Shown piece after piece: positions 56,696-64,000 of a DNA stretch of 64,000 nt. The DNA comes from Domibacillus sp. DTU_2020_1001157_1_SI_ALB_TIR_016. GTDB taxonomy: Bacteria; Bacillota; Bacilli; Bacillales; Domibacillaceae. The DNA is taken from assembly GCF_032341995.1 (NCBI RefSeq), contig NZ_CP135439.1, positions 1,116,001 to 1,180,000 on the forward strand, in the 5' to 3' direction. Under the pieces are notes generated by a model. That model worked only from the letters and a program-made list of their open reading frames with translations. It was not told the origin of the DNA and searched no databases. Numbering within the stretch: position 1 is the stretch's first letter; every line of letters begins with the position of its first letter. The position numbers and the translations under genes were made by a program.

Positions 56696-57280
56696 TTGAC
56701 CCACATTATTTTGGCTTCATCATCGCCCCGCAGAAAAGAATTGCTTGCTCAAGTAAACATTCCTTTTACCGTTCATGCGGCCAATACCGACGAAACCATC
56801 ATACCTGGAACGCATCCGGCTCAGGCAGTTGAGCAGCTTGCTCTTCGAAAAGCAGAAGCTGTTTTGGCTGAATATCCGGATAAAGTAGTGATCGGTGCGG
56901 ATACCGTTGTGTCTGTTGACGATCGTATTCTTGGAAAGCCGGAAACCGAGCAGGAGGCGATGGATATGCTTTGCAGGCTTTCCGGCCGTCACCATGCCGT
57001 TTATACCGGTGTTGCCATTCTCTCGAGAAATGAAAGAGTGGTCTTTCATGAAAAAACCGACGTTGAATTTTGGGAACTGACAAAAGCGGAGATGGCGGCT
57101 TATATCAAGACAGGTGACCCGTTTGATAAAGCAGGCAGCTATGGAATTCAAACAGCCGGCGCGCTTTTTGTTAAAGCGATTCACGGTGATTATTTTAATG
57201 TAGTGGGACTGCCGGTTTCCTCACTTCACCGCCGCTTGAATCAATTGGGCCTTCTTGAGGACGGGCCGGTCCGCGATTGA
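56696..57280 (+). CDS. maf: Maf-like nucleotide pyrophosphatase
   Basis: Maf removes modified or UTP/dTTP-type nucleotides and is linked to septum formation. The protein has 194 residues. Signature parts are ILASSSPRRKELL (residues 4-16), VIGADTVVS (about 65), GKPETEQEAMDML, LSGRHHAVYTG, and DKAGSYGIQ (about 142). The start is TTG 56696, after AAAGGTGATCC. It is followed by radC after 18 bases. Confidence 0.95.
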   Translation: MTHIILASSSPRRKELLAQVNIPFTVHAANTDETIIPGTHPAQAVEQLALRKAEAVLAEYPDKVVIGADTVVSVDDRILGKPETEQEAMDMLCRLSGRHHAVYTGVAILSRNERVVFHEKTDVEFWELTKAEMAAYIKTGDPFDKAGSYGIQTAGALFVKAIHGDYFNVVGLPVSSLHRRLNQLGLLEDGPVRD

Positions 57281-57298
57281 AAGAAGGGAAGAATCCAA

Positions 57299-58006
57299 AT
57301 GACCCATGATAAAACAATCCCATCTCAGCCGCTGATGATACGGGATGTTCCGCCGCACGACCGCCCGCGTGAAAGAATGATTGCGAGCGGTCCGCACAGT
57401 TTATCCAACCATGAACTCCTCGCTATTTTACTTCGTACCGGCTCAAAAGAAGAATCGGTTCTGCAGCTGTCCAATCGCATTTTAATCCACTTTGAAGGCC
57501 TTCGCCTGCTCAAGGATGCCTCACTTGAAGAAATTACATCCATCAAAGGAATAGGGAGCGCCAAAGCGATTCAGCTGATGGCGGCCGTTGAAATAGGGCG
57601 GCGTATAGAACGCTTAAAGTATGATGAGCGTTTTACCATCCGCTCTCCGGAAGATGCTGCTAATTATATGATGGAAGAAATGCGCTTCTTAAGCCAGGAG
57701 CATTTTGTCGCACTTTACTTAAACACAAAAAACCAGGTGATGCACAAACAAACCCTGTTTATTGGCAGCTTAAATGCCTCGATTGTCCATCCGCGCGAGG
57801 TCTTTAAAGAAGCATTCCGCCGCTCCGCCGCTTCGATTGTCTGCCTGCATAATCATCCATCGGGCGACCCGTCTCCGAGCCGTGAAGACATCGATGTAAC
57901 TAAACGGCTGGTGGAGTGCGGAAAAATATTAGGCATTGATATCCTCGACCATTTGATTATAGGTGAGAAGAAATATGTGAGTTTGAAAGAAAAAGGTTAT
58001 TTATAA
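57299..58006 (+). CDS. radC: RadC/YsxA JAMM-domain protein
   Basis: The 235-residue protein has an N-terminal helix-hairpin-helix part (LEEITSIKGIGSAKAIQL, about residues 78-95) and a C-terminal JAMM/MPN metal site HNHPSGDPSPSREDID (about 181-196) typical of RadC. Its function in bacilli is unclear. ATG 57299 follows GAAGGGAAGAATCC. It sits between maf and mreB, the conserved order. Confidence 0.95.
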   Translation: MTHDKTIPSQPLMIRDVPPHDRPRERMIASGPHSLSNHELLAILLRTGSKEESVLQLSNRILIHFEGLRLLKDASLEEITSIKGIGSAKAIQLMAAVEIGRRIERLKYDERFTIRSPEDAANYMMEEMRFLSQEHFVALYLNTKNQVMHKQTLFIGSLNASIVHPREVFKEAFRRSAASIVCLHNHPSGDPSPSREDIDVTKRLVECGKILGIDILDHLIIGEKKYVSLKEKGYL

Positions 58007-58032
58007 CGCTATGCTTTTTTTTTTCGTTCCGC

Positions 58033-58038
58033 TATAAT
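58033..58038 (+). promoter_or_regulatory. -10 element upstream of mreB
   Basis: TATAAT at 58033-58038, 105 bases before mreB, is a good -10 but has no clear -35 at the right distance. A second candidate nearer to mreB (TTGAAA 58074-58079) has only a weak -10. Confidence 0.45.
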
Positions 58039-58142
58039 ATAAGTTATGGTTTTTGAGAAGCTTTTCACACATTTTGAAACAGCCATATCTAGTGAAATGA
58101 TCACGATAAAAAGGGTCTATTGAGGAAAGGGAGATACACTAC

Positions 58143-59153
58143 ATGTTTGGAATTGGGAGCCGTGACCTTGGCATCGACCTTGGAACAGCGAATACACTTG
58201 TTTATGCAAAAGGAAAAGGTGTTATTGTACGGGAGCCATCTGTTGTTGCATTGCAGACAGATACAAAACAGATCGTGGCAGTTGGAAATGATGCACGTAA
58301 CATGATCGGCCGGACACCGGGTAATATCATTGCCACTCGCCCGATGAAAGACGGTGTTATTGCCGACTATGAAACAACAGCCACAATGATTAAGTACTAC
58401 ATTAAGCAGGCGACAAAAGGTGCAAGCGGCTTCCTATCAAGCAAGCCGTATGTAATGGTTTGTGTGCCATCTGGTATTACAGCTGTTGAACGCCGCGCGG
58501 TAATTGATGCGACACGCCAGGCGGGGGCACGGGATGCTTATCCGATTGAAGAGCCGTTTGCAGCAGCTATTGGGGCCAATCTTCCTGTATGGGAACCAAC
58601 GGGAAGCATGGTAGTAGATATCGGCGGTGGTACGACAGAAGTCGCGATTATTTCGCTTGGCGGTATTGTGACAAGCGAATCACTTCGGATTGCCGGTGAT
58701 GAAATGGATGATGCGATTATTGCGTATATCCGCAAGCAGTACAATTTGCTGATCGGAGACCGGACAGCAGAAATGATTAAAATGGAGGTCGGGTCAGCCG
58801 GCGATGCGGAAGGCATTCCAAACTTGGAAATCCGCGGCCGTGATTTGTTGACAGGATTGCCGAAAACGATTGAAATTACTGCACAAGAAATAGCAGATGC
58901 GCTAAAAGACACAGTTTACGCCATTGTAGAAACGGTAAAAGGTACCTTGGAAAAAACGCCTCCGGAATTAGCGGCCGATATTATGGACCGCGGTATTGTA
59001 CTAACGGGCGGCGGTGCGCTGCTGCGCAATTTAGACAAGGTGATCAGCAAGGAAACCAATATGCCAGTTATTATTGCCGAAAATCCACTTGACTGTGTTG
59101 CAGTAGGAACGGGTCTTGCATTGGATCACATTCATCTGTTTAAAAACAAATAA
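58143..59153 (+). CDS. mreB: Rod-shape protein MreB
   Basis: MreB is the bacterial actin that guides lateral wall synthesis. The protein has 336 residues. Actin-fold motifs are [12 protein letters not shown] (phosphate 1, residues 7-18), [12 protein letters not shown] (phosphate 2, about 158), [10 protein letters not shown], and [15 protein letters not shown] (about 284, adenosine). RBS AAAGGGAG. Confidence 0.98.
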   Translation: MFGIGSRDLGIDLGTANTLVYAKGKGVIVREPSVVALQTDTKQIVAVGNDARNMIGRTPGNIIATRPMKDGVIADYETTATMIKYYIKQATKGASGFLSSKPYVMVCVPSGITAVERRAVIDATRQAGARDAYPIEEPFAAAIGANLPVWEPTGSMVVDIGGGTTEVAIISLGGIVTSESLRIAGDEMDDAIIAYIRKQYNLLIGDRTAEMIKMEVGSAGDAEGIPNLEIRGRDLLTGLPKTIEITAQEIADALKDTVYAIVETVKGTLEKTPPELAADIMDRGIVLTGGGALLRNLDKVISKETNMPVIIAENPLDCVAVGTGLALDHIHLFKNK

Positions 59154-59163
59154 TCTTTGACGA

Positions 59164-59221
59164 TGAGGCCGGTTCTCCGCGCGTCTTAACCGGTTTGCCG
59201 GTGCGCGTTGAACCAGCCTCA
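59164..59221 (+). other. Long hairpin between mreB and mreC
   Basis: Arms 59164-59183 and 59202-59221 pair at about 16 of 20 positions, and an inner stem ACCGG/CCGGT (59189-59193 with 59198-59202) gives the loop TTTG. A short CCGTTTTG follows, so it may be a weak terminator, an RNA stabiliser or a processing site. Confidence 0.7.
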
Positions 59222-59256
59222 CCGTTTTGAATGCTTAGAAAACTGAGGTGGAATTC

Positions 59257-60150
59257 ATGCCGCACTTTTTAACAAACAAGCGGTTGATTATATTGCTCGG
59301 CAGTATTATTCTTCTTGTTGCTATGATTGGTTTTTCCATGCGGGACCGGGAGAACATCACTTGGCCGGAAAAATTTATTAAAGATGTAACAGGTTTCGGG
59401 CAGAATATTGTGTCGAAGCCCGCGGGTGCTGTGGAGTCTTTTTTTGACGATGTAAGCAGATTGCGCCATACATATGAAGAAAATGAAAAGCTTCGTACTC
59501 ACTTGGAAGAGCTTGCCCAGCTGGAAAGTGACGTGGCGCGTCTTGAAAAAGATAATGCCGAACTCCGTAAAGTGCTTGAGAAAGAAGACAGCCTGGCTGA
59601 TTACGAGCCCGTGCAGGCAACGGTCATTGCCCGCAATCCTGACCGCTGGTATGAGTTGATTACCATCGATCAAGGAGAATCAAATGGGATTGAGCCGGAT
59701 ATGGCAGTGATGACAGCGAGCGGCTTGGTTGGAAAAGTACAGAGTACGTCAAAGTTCACGTCTACTGTGCAGCTTTTGTCGGCTCACGATTCAAACAACC
59801 GCGTTTCGGCGCTTGTCCAAGGCGACAAAACCGTTTATGGGCTTATTGAAGGATATGATGAAGAAAAACAAATGCTTCAATTAACGAAGATTCCATCCGA
59901 TGCGAAAGTAAAAAAAGGACAAGCTGTCACAACATCCGGCCTTGGCGGCGTTTTCCCGAAAGGCCTGGTGATTGGAAAGGTGTCAGAGCTCGTTCCGGAT
60001 GAGTTTGGTTTAACGCAGACAGCACTTGTCAAACCGGCCGCAAGCTTTTACGATTTGGAACACGTTATGGTGTCCAAGCGTAAAATGACAAAAGTACTGC
60101 CTGAAGAGGAAGACCGCCAGCAGGTAGTGGTTGAGGAGGAAGGAATGTGA
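59257..60150 (+). CDS. mreC: Rod-shape protein MreC
   Basis: MreC is a bitopic periplasm-side scaffold of the elongasome. The protein has 297 residues: one membrane helix (about 8-26), a coiled coil (about 58-105), and two beta-barrel domains with the PDRWYELITIDQGESNGI, GLVGKVQS and VTTSGLGGVFPKGLVIGKV segments. ATG 59257, after GAGGTG, is chosen over GTG 59248, which overlaps that site. The stop overlaps mreD. Confidence 0.95.
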   Translation: MPHFLTNKRLIILLGSIILLVAMIGFSMRDRENITWPEKFIKDVTGFGQNIVSKPAGAVESFFDDVSRLRHTYEENEKLRTHLEELAQLESDVARLEKDNAELRKVLEKEDSLADYEPVQATVIARNPDRWYELITIDQGESNGIEPDMAVMTASGLVGKVQSTSKFTSTVQLLSAHDSNNRVSALVQGDKTVYGLIEGYDEEKQMLQLTKIPSDAKVKKGQAVTTSGLGGVFPKGLVIGKVSELVPDEFGLTQTALVKPAASFYDLEHVMVSKRKMTKVLPEEEDRQQVVVEEEGM

Positions 60151-60659
60151 AAAAAGCGCTCCTTCCTCTTTTAATGATCGCCCTGTTTTATAGTGATAGT
60201 GTGTTTATGATCTTTTTTTCAGAACAGGCCTTTGACGGGGCTTATATGCCGGTTCCGCGTTTTTTTATCATTGGCCTTTTGTTTATGTCTGTTTTCTTTG
60301 ACAGGAATACAGCTATAAAATATGGCTTTTTCTTCGGCTTTTTATTTGATATGTTTTATACAGGGCTTCTAGGCGCCTATTTCTTTTTCCTGCCGCTTAT
60401 CGTTTACATAACATCCATGCTGACGAAATGGCTTCATGGTACGCTGCCTGTTTTTCTCGTTATCGTGTTGTTTGATATTGCCCTGCTTGAATTGGTCATG
60501 TACGGATTGAATGTGCTCGTACAGCGGACAACCTTTTCATTTGAGCAGTTCACCTATATGCGGCTTTTGGCAACGCTTGTGTTAAACGCTCTTTTTTACA
60601 TTCTGTTTGCCCTCCCGCTTCGAGGTGCTTTTTTGAAATTGAAAAAAGTGTTCGATTAA
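60147..60659 (+). CDS. mreD: Rod-shape protein MreD
   Basis: MreD is the five- to six-helix membrane partner of MreC. The 170-residue, very hydrophobic protein includes FFGFLFDMFYTGLLGAYFF. The GTG start overlaps the mreC stop by 4 bases (GTGA). Position secures the call. Confidence 0.93.
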   Translation: MKKALLPLLMIALFYSDSVFMIFFSEQAFDGAYMPVPRFFIIGLLFMSVFFDRNTAIKYGFFFGFLFDMFYTGLLGAYFFFLPLIVYITSMLTKWLHGTLPVFLVIVLFDIALLELVMYGLNVLVQRTTFSFEQFTYMRLLATLVLNALFYILFALPLRGAFLKLKKVFD

Positions 60660-60725
60660 GAGAGAAAAAAGGAATATCGGATAGCGCTGTCGAATATTGA
60701 GACGTACAGAGGTGGGATACTTTCT

Positions 60726-61403
60726 ATGAAACAAAGTCAAAATGTCGTCATTAAAGGGACGAAAGACGGCCTGACTCTTCAGTTAAGTGATAAATGTTCC
60801 TATAATGAATTAATAGAGGAATTAACCGAAAAATTAGATGCCGTTACAAAAGACGGCGAAAATGCACTCATTACAGTCACGGTTCAAACAGGGAACCGAT
60901 ATTTGACTGAAGAAGAAAAAGAAGAACTGCGTCAGCTGATCAGGCAGCGCCGTCATCTAGTTGTCGAAGACATCAAGTCCAACGTGCTGACAATTGACGA
61001 AGCTATACAATGGAAAGAAGAAAATGAAATTGTTTCATATACAGGCCGTATCCGTTCCGGTCAGGTGCTGGAAGTGCCAGGAGATTTACTGCTGATTGGG
61101 GATGTAAATCCTGGCGGTGCTGTGATGGCAGGAGGAAGCATTTTTATCATGGGGGCGCTAAAAGGCATGGCGCACGCGGGCTGCTATGGAAATGACAATG
61201 CGGTAATTGCCGCTGGGAAAATGATGCCGTCCCAGCTGCGGATCAGCAGTCATTTAACCCGTTCACCAGACCGATATGATGAAGAAGACATTACAGAATC
61301 GGAATGCGCGTTTATTAATGAAGCACAACAATTGGTGATTGATCGGCTGCAAGTATTGAAATATTTGCGTCCTGATTTATCGACGTTTAAAGGGGGCTTT
61401 TAA
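60726..61403 (+). CDS. minC: Septum-site inhibitor MinC
   Basis: MinC blocks FtsZ rings at wrong sites. The protein has 225 residues. The N-domain is residues 1-100. The C-terminal beta-helix binds MinD (GRIRSGQVLEVPGDLLLIGDVNPGG, about 104-128, then GGSIFIMGALKGMAHAGCYGN). RBS is GAGGTGGGATAC. An imperfect palindrome lies at 60673-60698 upstream. minD follows directly. Confidence 0.97.
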   Translation: MKQSQNVVIKGTKDGLTLQLSDKCSYNELIEELTEKLDAVTKDGENALITVTVQTGNRYLTEEEKEELRQLIRQRRHLVVEDIKSNVLTIDEAIQWKEENEIVSYTGRIRSGQVLEVPGDLLLIGDVNPGGAVMAGGSIFIMGALKGMAHAGCYGNDNAVIAAGKMMPSQLRISSHLTRSPDRYDEEDITESECAFINEAQQLVIDRLQVLKYLRPDLSTFKGGF

Positions 61404-62210
61404 GTGGGGGAAGCAATTGTCATTACTTCTGGAAAAGGCGGAGTCGGCAAAACTACAACGACCGCCAATCTCGGCACAGCGCTTGCGCTGCAGGAGAAAA
61501 AAGTATGTCTCGTTGATACAGATATCGGTCTTCGTAACCTGGATGTAGTCATGGGACTTGAAAATCGGATTATTTATGACCTTGTTGATGTAGTGGAGGA
61601 GCGATGCAAAACGCATCAGGCTCTTGTAAAGGACAAGCGTTTTAATGATCTCCTCTATTTGCTGCCGGCTGCCCAAACGACCGATAAGTCTGCTGTTCAG
61701 CCTGAGCAAATGAAAAAATTGGTCGATGAATTAAAACAAGATTACGATTATATTTTAATTGACTGCCCCGCTGGAATTGAGCAGGGATATAAAAACGCTG
61801 TAGCTGGAGCAGACCGCGCCATTGTCGTGACTACACCGGAAAAGTCGTCCGTCCGGGATGCAGACCGTGTAATTGGTCTTTTGGAAAAAGAAGAAGGCAT
61901 GGCACCGCCAAAGCTTGTGGTAAACCGGATACGCAATCATATGGTCAAAGAAGGTGACATGCTGGATGTGGATGAAGTAGCTGCTCATTTGTCGATTGAG
62001 CTGATCGGGATTGTAGCAGATGATGATGAGGTCATTAAATCGTCTCACAACGGAGAGCCGGTTGCGCATAATCCGAACAACCGCGCTTCAATCGCATATC
62101 GGAACATCGCCCGCCGTATACTCGGCGAGTCGGTTCCGCTTCAGCCGCTTGAGCAGGAAAAAGATACGTTTTTCACGAAGTTCAAACGATTTATCGGCAT
62201 GAGCCGATAA
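61404..62210 (+). CDS. minD: Septum-site ATPase MinD
   Basis: MinD is a membrane-binding ParA-type ATPase that recruits MinC. The protein has 268 residues. The deviant Walker A is GKGGVGKTT (about residues 10-18), followed by DTDIGLRNLDVVMG and IDCPAGIEQG. The C-terminal amphipathic membrane-targeting helix is FFTKFKRFIG. The start is GTG 61404 right after the minC stop, with AAAGGGGG upstream. Confidence 0.98.
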   Translation: MGEAIVITSGKGGVGKTTTTANLGTALALQEKKVCLVDTDIGLRNLDVVMGLENRIIYDLVDVVEERCKTHQALVKDKRFNDLLYLLPAAQTTDKSAVQPEQMKKLVDELKQDYDYILIDCPAGIEQGYKNAVAGADRAIVVTTPEKSSVRDADRVIGLLEKEEGMAPPKLVVNRIRNHMVKEGDMLDVDEVAAHLSIELIGIVADDDEVIKSSHNGEPVAHNPNNRASIAYRNIARRILGESVPLQPLEQEKDTFFTKFKRFIGMSR

Positions 62211-62243
62211 AAAAAGCCGCTTTTTTAAAGCGGCTTTTTTTCT
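62209..62243 (+). terminator. Terminator after minCD
   Basis: AAAAAAGCCGCTTT and AAAGCGGCTTTTTT (within 62211-62241) form a strong stem with T-tract and overlap the minD stop. Confidence 0.9.
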
Positions 62244-62281
62244 TTAGACGGCATATACATAAGCAGGCGGGAGGGATTCTG

Positions 62282-62719
62282 ATGATCAAGAAAGTCCTCG
62301 TTTCTGTTTGCTTATTTGCGGCCGTGTATGTTAATCAGCACACCTCCTTTGTGCAAACCATCTTTACCCGTGACTTTTCGTTTGCCGTTTTTTCGGCCGC
62401 ATATGAGGAACAATTCGGTCCTTTATTGCCGGCTATGCATCAAACAAATGACAGGCAGACTTTCGTTGCCAGCACAAACAGCCTGCTCGCCGCAGAACAA
62501 AACGGCGTAGTGGTGCGGGTTGGCGCTGAATATATCGTCATTCAGCAGGAAGATGGTTCAGAAATGGAGGTGAAGGGACTGCGTCCTCATTCGTATCGTC
62601 TTTTTGAACGCATTAAACAAGGGGAGCCGGTTGGATCCGCTTCTGGAAAATCGGTTGAATTCATCGAACGAAAAAACGGCCAGATTCTTTCTTCCAGAAA
62701 AGTGAATGTAAATGAATAA
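62282..62719 (+). CDS. spoIVFA: SpoIVFA-like regulator, short
   Basis: SpoIVFA holds the protease SpoIVFB inactive in the outer forespore membrane until the SpoIVB signal. Here it has 145 residues against 264 in B. subtilis. A membrane segment (VLVSVCLFAAVYVNQH, residues 5-20) is at the very start, so the N-terminal cytoplasmic domain is missing. The rest is a degenerate M23-like fold (GVVVRVGAEYIVIQQEDGSEMEV, IKQGEPVGSA) without zinc ligands. It overlaps spoIVFB by 8 bases. The call leans on position. Confidence 0.82.
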   Translation: MIKKVLVSVCLFAAVYVNQHTSFVQTIFTRDFSFAVFSAAYEEQFGPLLPAMHQTNDRQTFVASTNSLLAAEQNGVVVRVGAEYIVIQQEDGSEMEVKGLRPHSYRLFERIKQGEPVGSASGKSVEFIERKNGQILSSRKVNVNE

Positions 62720-63533
62720 GATATCCATTCATCCGATCACCTGGCTGTTTGGGGCTGTTGCTGCTGCTACAGGTCTTTTTTTAGAAGGGCTTTGTATCGC
62801 CCTCATTCTGTTTGTCCATGAAATGGGGCATGCTGCCGCCGCTAAAGCAGCAGGCTGGCGCATCACCAAAATGGAATTCCTGCCCTTTGGCGGAAAGCTT
62901 GAAACAGATGAGCATGCGGGACGGCCGCTTGTCGAAGAATGGCTCGTTGTCATCTCTGGTCCTTTTATGCATGTCCCTATGCTTGCGGCAAGCACGCTTA
63001 TGCAAAAAGCCGGCTGGATCAGCGCAGATGTATCGCAATTGCTGTTTCAATTAAATGCTTTTATTTTTTTGTTTAATCTGCTGCCGGTCCTGCCGCTTGA
63101 CGGGGGGAAAATGGTTCAGCTCTTTCTATGTACACTTCACCCTTACTACAAAGCGTACAAGCAGTCGATCTTTTTTTCATTTGCGTCGCTTGCTTTGCTG
63201 ATGGGGGCAGCTGTTGTTCTGCTTCCCTTTTACGTCCAGCTCGTTTTAACAGCTTCCTACGTGGCCGTCCAGCTTCTTGTCATGTGGAAAGAAAAAGAGG
63301 TAATGTTTATCCGGTTTTTAACGGCCCGCTATTATGAGCCGGTTTCACTGCGCCTGCTTGATCTGCCGGTATTGAAATCAGACCGCCTTCTTTACACGGT
63401 CAGAAGGTTTAAACGAAACCGGACGCATACGCTTAAAGTGAAAGGCGGCAGGGACATGACAGAAGAACAGCTGCTTCAATCCTTTTTTGCCGGAAAAAAA
63501 TACATCCGGGAAGTTGATGAAAATATGGATTGA
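62712..63533 (+). CDS. spoIVFB: Intramembrane metalloprotease SpoIVFB
   Basis: SpoIVFB cuts pro-sigma-K in the mother cell. The protein has 273 residues. The zinc motif HEMGH is at residues 36-40, the third ligand is in LPVLPLDGGKM (about 129-139), and about six membrane helices are visible. The C-terminal cytoplasmic part is expected to act as the CBS-like ATP-sensing region. The sigma-K-type gerE promoter in this window would be downstream of its action. The rplU promoter overlaps its stop codon. Confidence 0.96.
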   Translation: MNKISIHPITWLFGAVAAATGLFLEGLCIALILFVHEMGHAAAAKAAGWRITKMEFLPFGGKLETDEHAGRPLVEEWLVVISGPFMHVPMLAASTLMQKAGWISADVSQLLFQLNAFIFLFNLLPVLPLDGGKMVQLFLCTLHPYYKAYKQSIFFSFASLALLMGAAVVLLPFYVQLVLTASYVAVQLLVMWKEKEVMFIRFLTARYYEPVSLRLLDLPVLKSDRLLYTVRRFKRNRTHTLKVKGGRDMTEEQLLQSFFAGKKYIREVDENMD

Positions 63534-63558
63534 CACTTCTTTTAAAAGATGATAGAAT
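63530..63558 (+). promoter_or_regulatory. rplU promoter
   Basis: TTGACA (63530-63535), a perfect -35, and TAGAAT (63553-63558) have a 17-base spacer. It overlaps the spoIVFB stop codon. Confidence 0.88.
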
Positions 63559-63564
63559 TCATAT

Positions 63565-63660
63565 GTTATTGTTTGTAGCACCCGTGCTACAACCGCGCAC
63601 AGCAGGTTTTAAGTATCGATCGATCACCTGTTAAGTGGCGAGTCTGAGTAAACAGGGAGG
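63565..63660 (+). ncRNA. L21 leader (ribosomal protein autoregulatory leader)
   Basis: About 95 bases between the promoter and rplU hold a hairpin TTGTAGCAC...GTGCTACAA (about 63570-63592) and a second paired part, CAGGT...ACCTG (63603-63632), followed by GGCGAGTCTGAG. The position and form fit the L21 leader known upstream of rplU in bacilli, thought to let ribosomal protein L21 control its operon. Confidence 0.7.
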
Positions 63661-63667
63661 TGCAGAA

Positions 63668-63976
63668 ATGTACGCAATTATTGAAACAGGCGGCAAGCAG
63701 GTTAAAGTTGAAGAAGGTCAAGCAATCTACATCGAAAAATTGAACGCACAAGATGGTGACACTGTCACTTTTGATAAAGTTCTTTTCGTTGGTGGCAACG
63801 ACGTGAAAGTCGGCAGCCCAGTCGTAGAAGGCGCAACTGTAACGGCTAAGGTTGAAAAGCAAGGACGCGCGAAGAAAATCATCGTTTTCAAATTCAAAGC
63901 GAAGAAAAACTACCGCAAAAAGCAAGGACACCGTCAGCCTTACACAAAAGTAGTCATTGAAAAAATCAACGCATAA
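63668..63976 (+). CDS. rplU: Ribosomal protein L21
   Basis: This is the 50S protein bL21, with 102 residues. It starts [18 protein letters not shown] and ends with [14 protein letters not shown]. The frame is open to 63635, but ATG 63668, after CAGGGAGGTG, is the standard start. The following gene of the operon begins at the window edge. Confidence 0.99.
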   Translation: MYAIIETGGKQVKVEEGQAIYIEKLNAQDGDTVTFDKVLFVGGNDVKVGSPVVEGATVTAKVEKQGRAKKIIVFKFKAKKNYRKKQGHRQPYTKVVIEKINA

Positions 63977-63988
63977 GGCGATGATGCA

Positions 63989-64000
63989 ATGATCTATGTA
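63989..64000 (+). CDS. Start of next gene (probably prp/ysxB), truncated
   Basis: ATG 63989 with AAGGCGATG upstream would start MIYV. In bacilli a small cysteine protease gene (Prp/YsxB, which trims L27) lies between rplU and rpmA. Only four codons are visible, so the call is from position. Confidence 0.4.

Noticed and set aside
62020..62202. Alternative plus-strand frame in minD
   Set aside because: It overlaps the conserved C-terminal part of minD completely and has no translation signal.

Overview
The window is about 64 kb of chromosome from an endospore-forming, low-to-moderate G+C Firmicute of the Bacillaceae type. The evidence is the sporulation and germination gene content (gerE, gerM, spoVID-like, spoIIB-like, spoIVFA, spoIVFB), the AGGAGG-type ribosome binding sites, the TTG/GTG starts, and a gene order that follows the Bacillus subtilis mutSB-to-rplU arc. 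I cannot name the genus from sequence alone. No rRNA gene, prophage, insertion sequence or CRISPR array is visible.

Layout. 1-9.4 kb: 3' part of mutS2, a DUF350 membrane protein, a fatty-acid degradation block (fadD-fadR-etfB-etfA, with a consensus FadR operator at fadR), trxA and uvrC. 9.4-13.3 kb: yslB-like gene (minus strand) and the succinate dehydrogenase operon sdhCAB. 13.3-18.6 kb: gerE behind a sigma-K-type promoter, a MarR regulator, murI, gerM, rph, an XTP pyrophosphatase, a YsnB phosphodiesterase and tRNA-Arg(TCT). 18.8-26.9 kb: SET-domain protein, TPR protein, tig, clpX, lon, engB and a small membrane protein. 27.3-33.6 kb: the heme operon hemAXCDBL. 33.6-39.0 kb: a short spoVID-like gene, a T-box module in front of valS, then valS and folC.

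39-56 kb is the most distinctive part. Where B. subtilis has only comC between folC and spoIIB, this genome has a full Gram-positive type IV pilus locus. A minus-strand minor-pilin operon (PilV-like, PilW-like and a giant beta-helix PilX/GspK-like protein) diverges from a plus-strand run. That run encodes a Glu-rich membrane protein, a PRC-barrel protein, a VanW/G5-like protein, PilB, PilT, PilC, the major pilin, PilD (at the comC position), PilM, PilN, PilO and a minor pilin. An AT-rich secreted repeat-domain protein lies next to it. PilB has a near-consensus MshEN (cyclic-di-GMP-binding) N-terminus. 56-64 kb returns to the conserved order: spoIIB-like, maf, radC, mreBCD, minCD, spoIVFAB, rplU.

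Other points. At least three copies of a structured, palindromic intergenic repeat lie upstream of lon and on both sides of the valS T-box, which appears to have lost its Stem I. Several genes found in the B. subtilis arrangement (fadB, lonB, ysxE) are absent at their usual places. Three sporulation proteins (SpoVID, SpoIIB, SpoIVFA) are much shorter than their B. subtilis counterparts.
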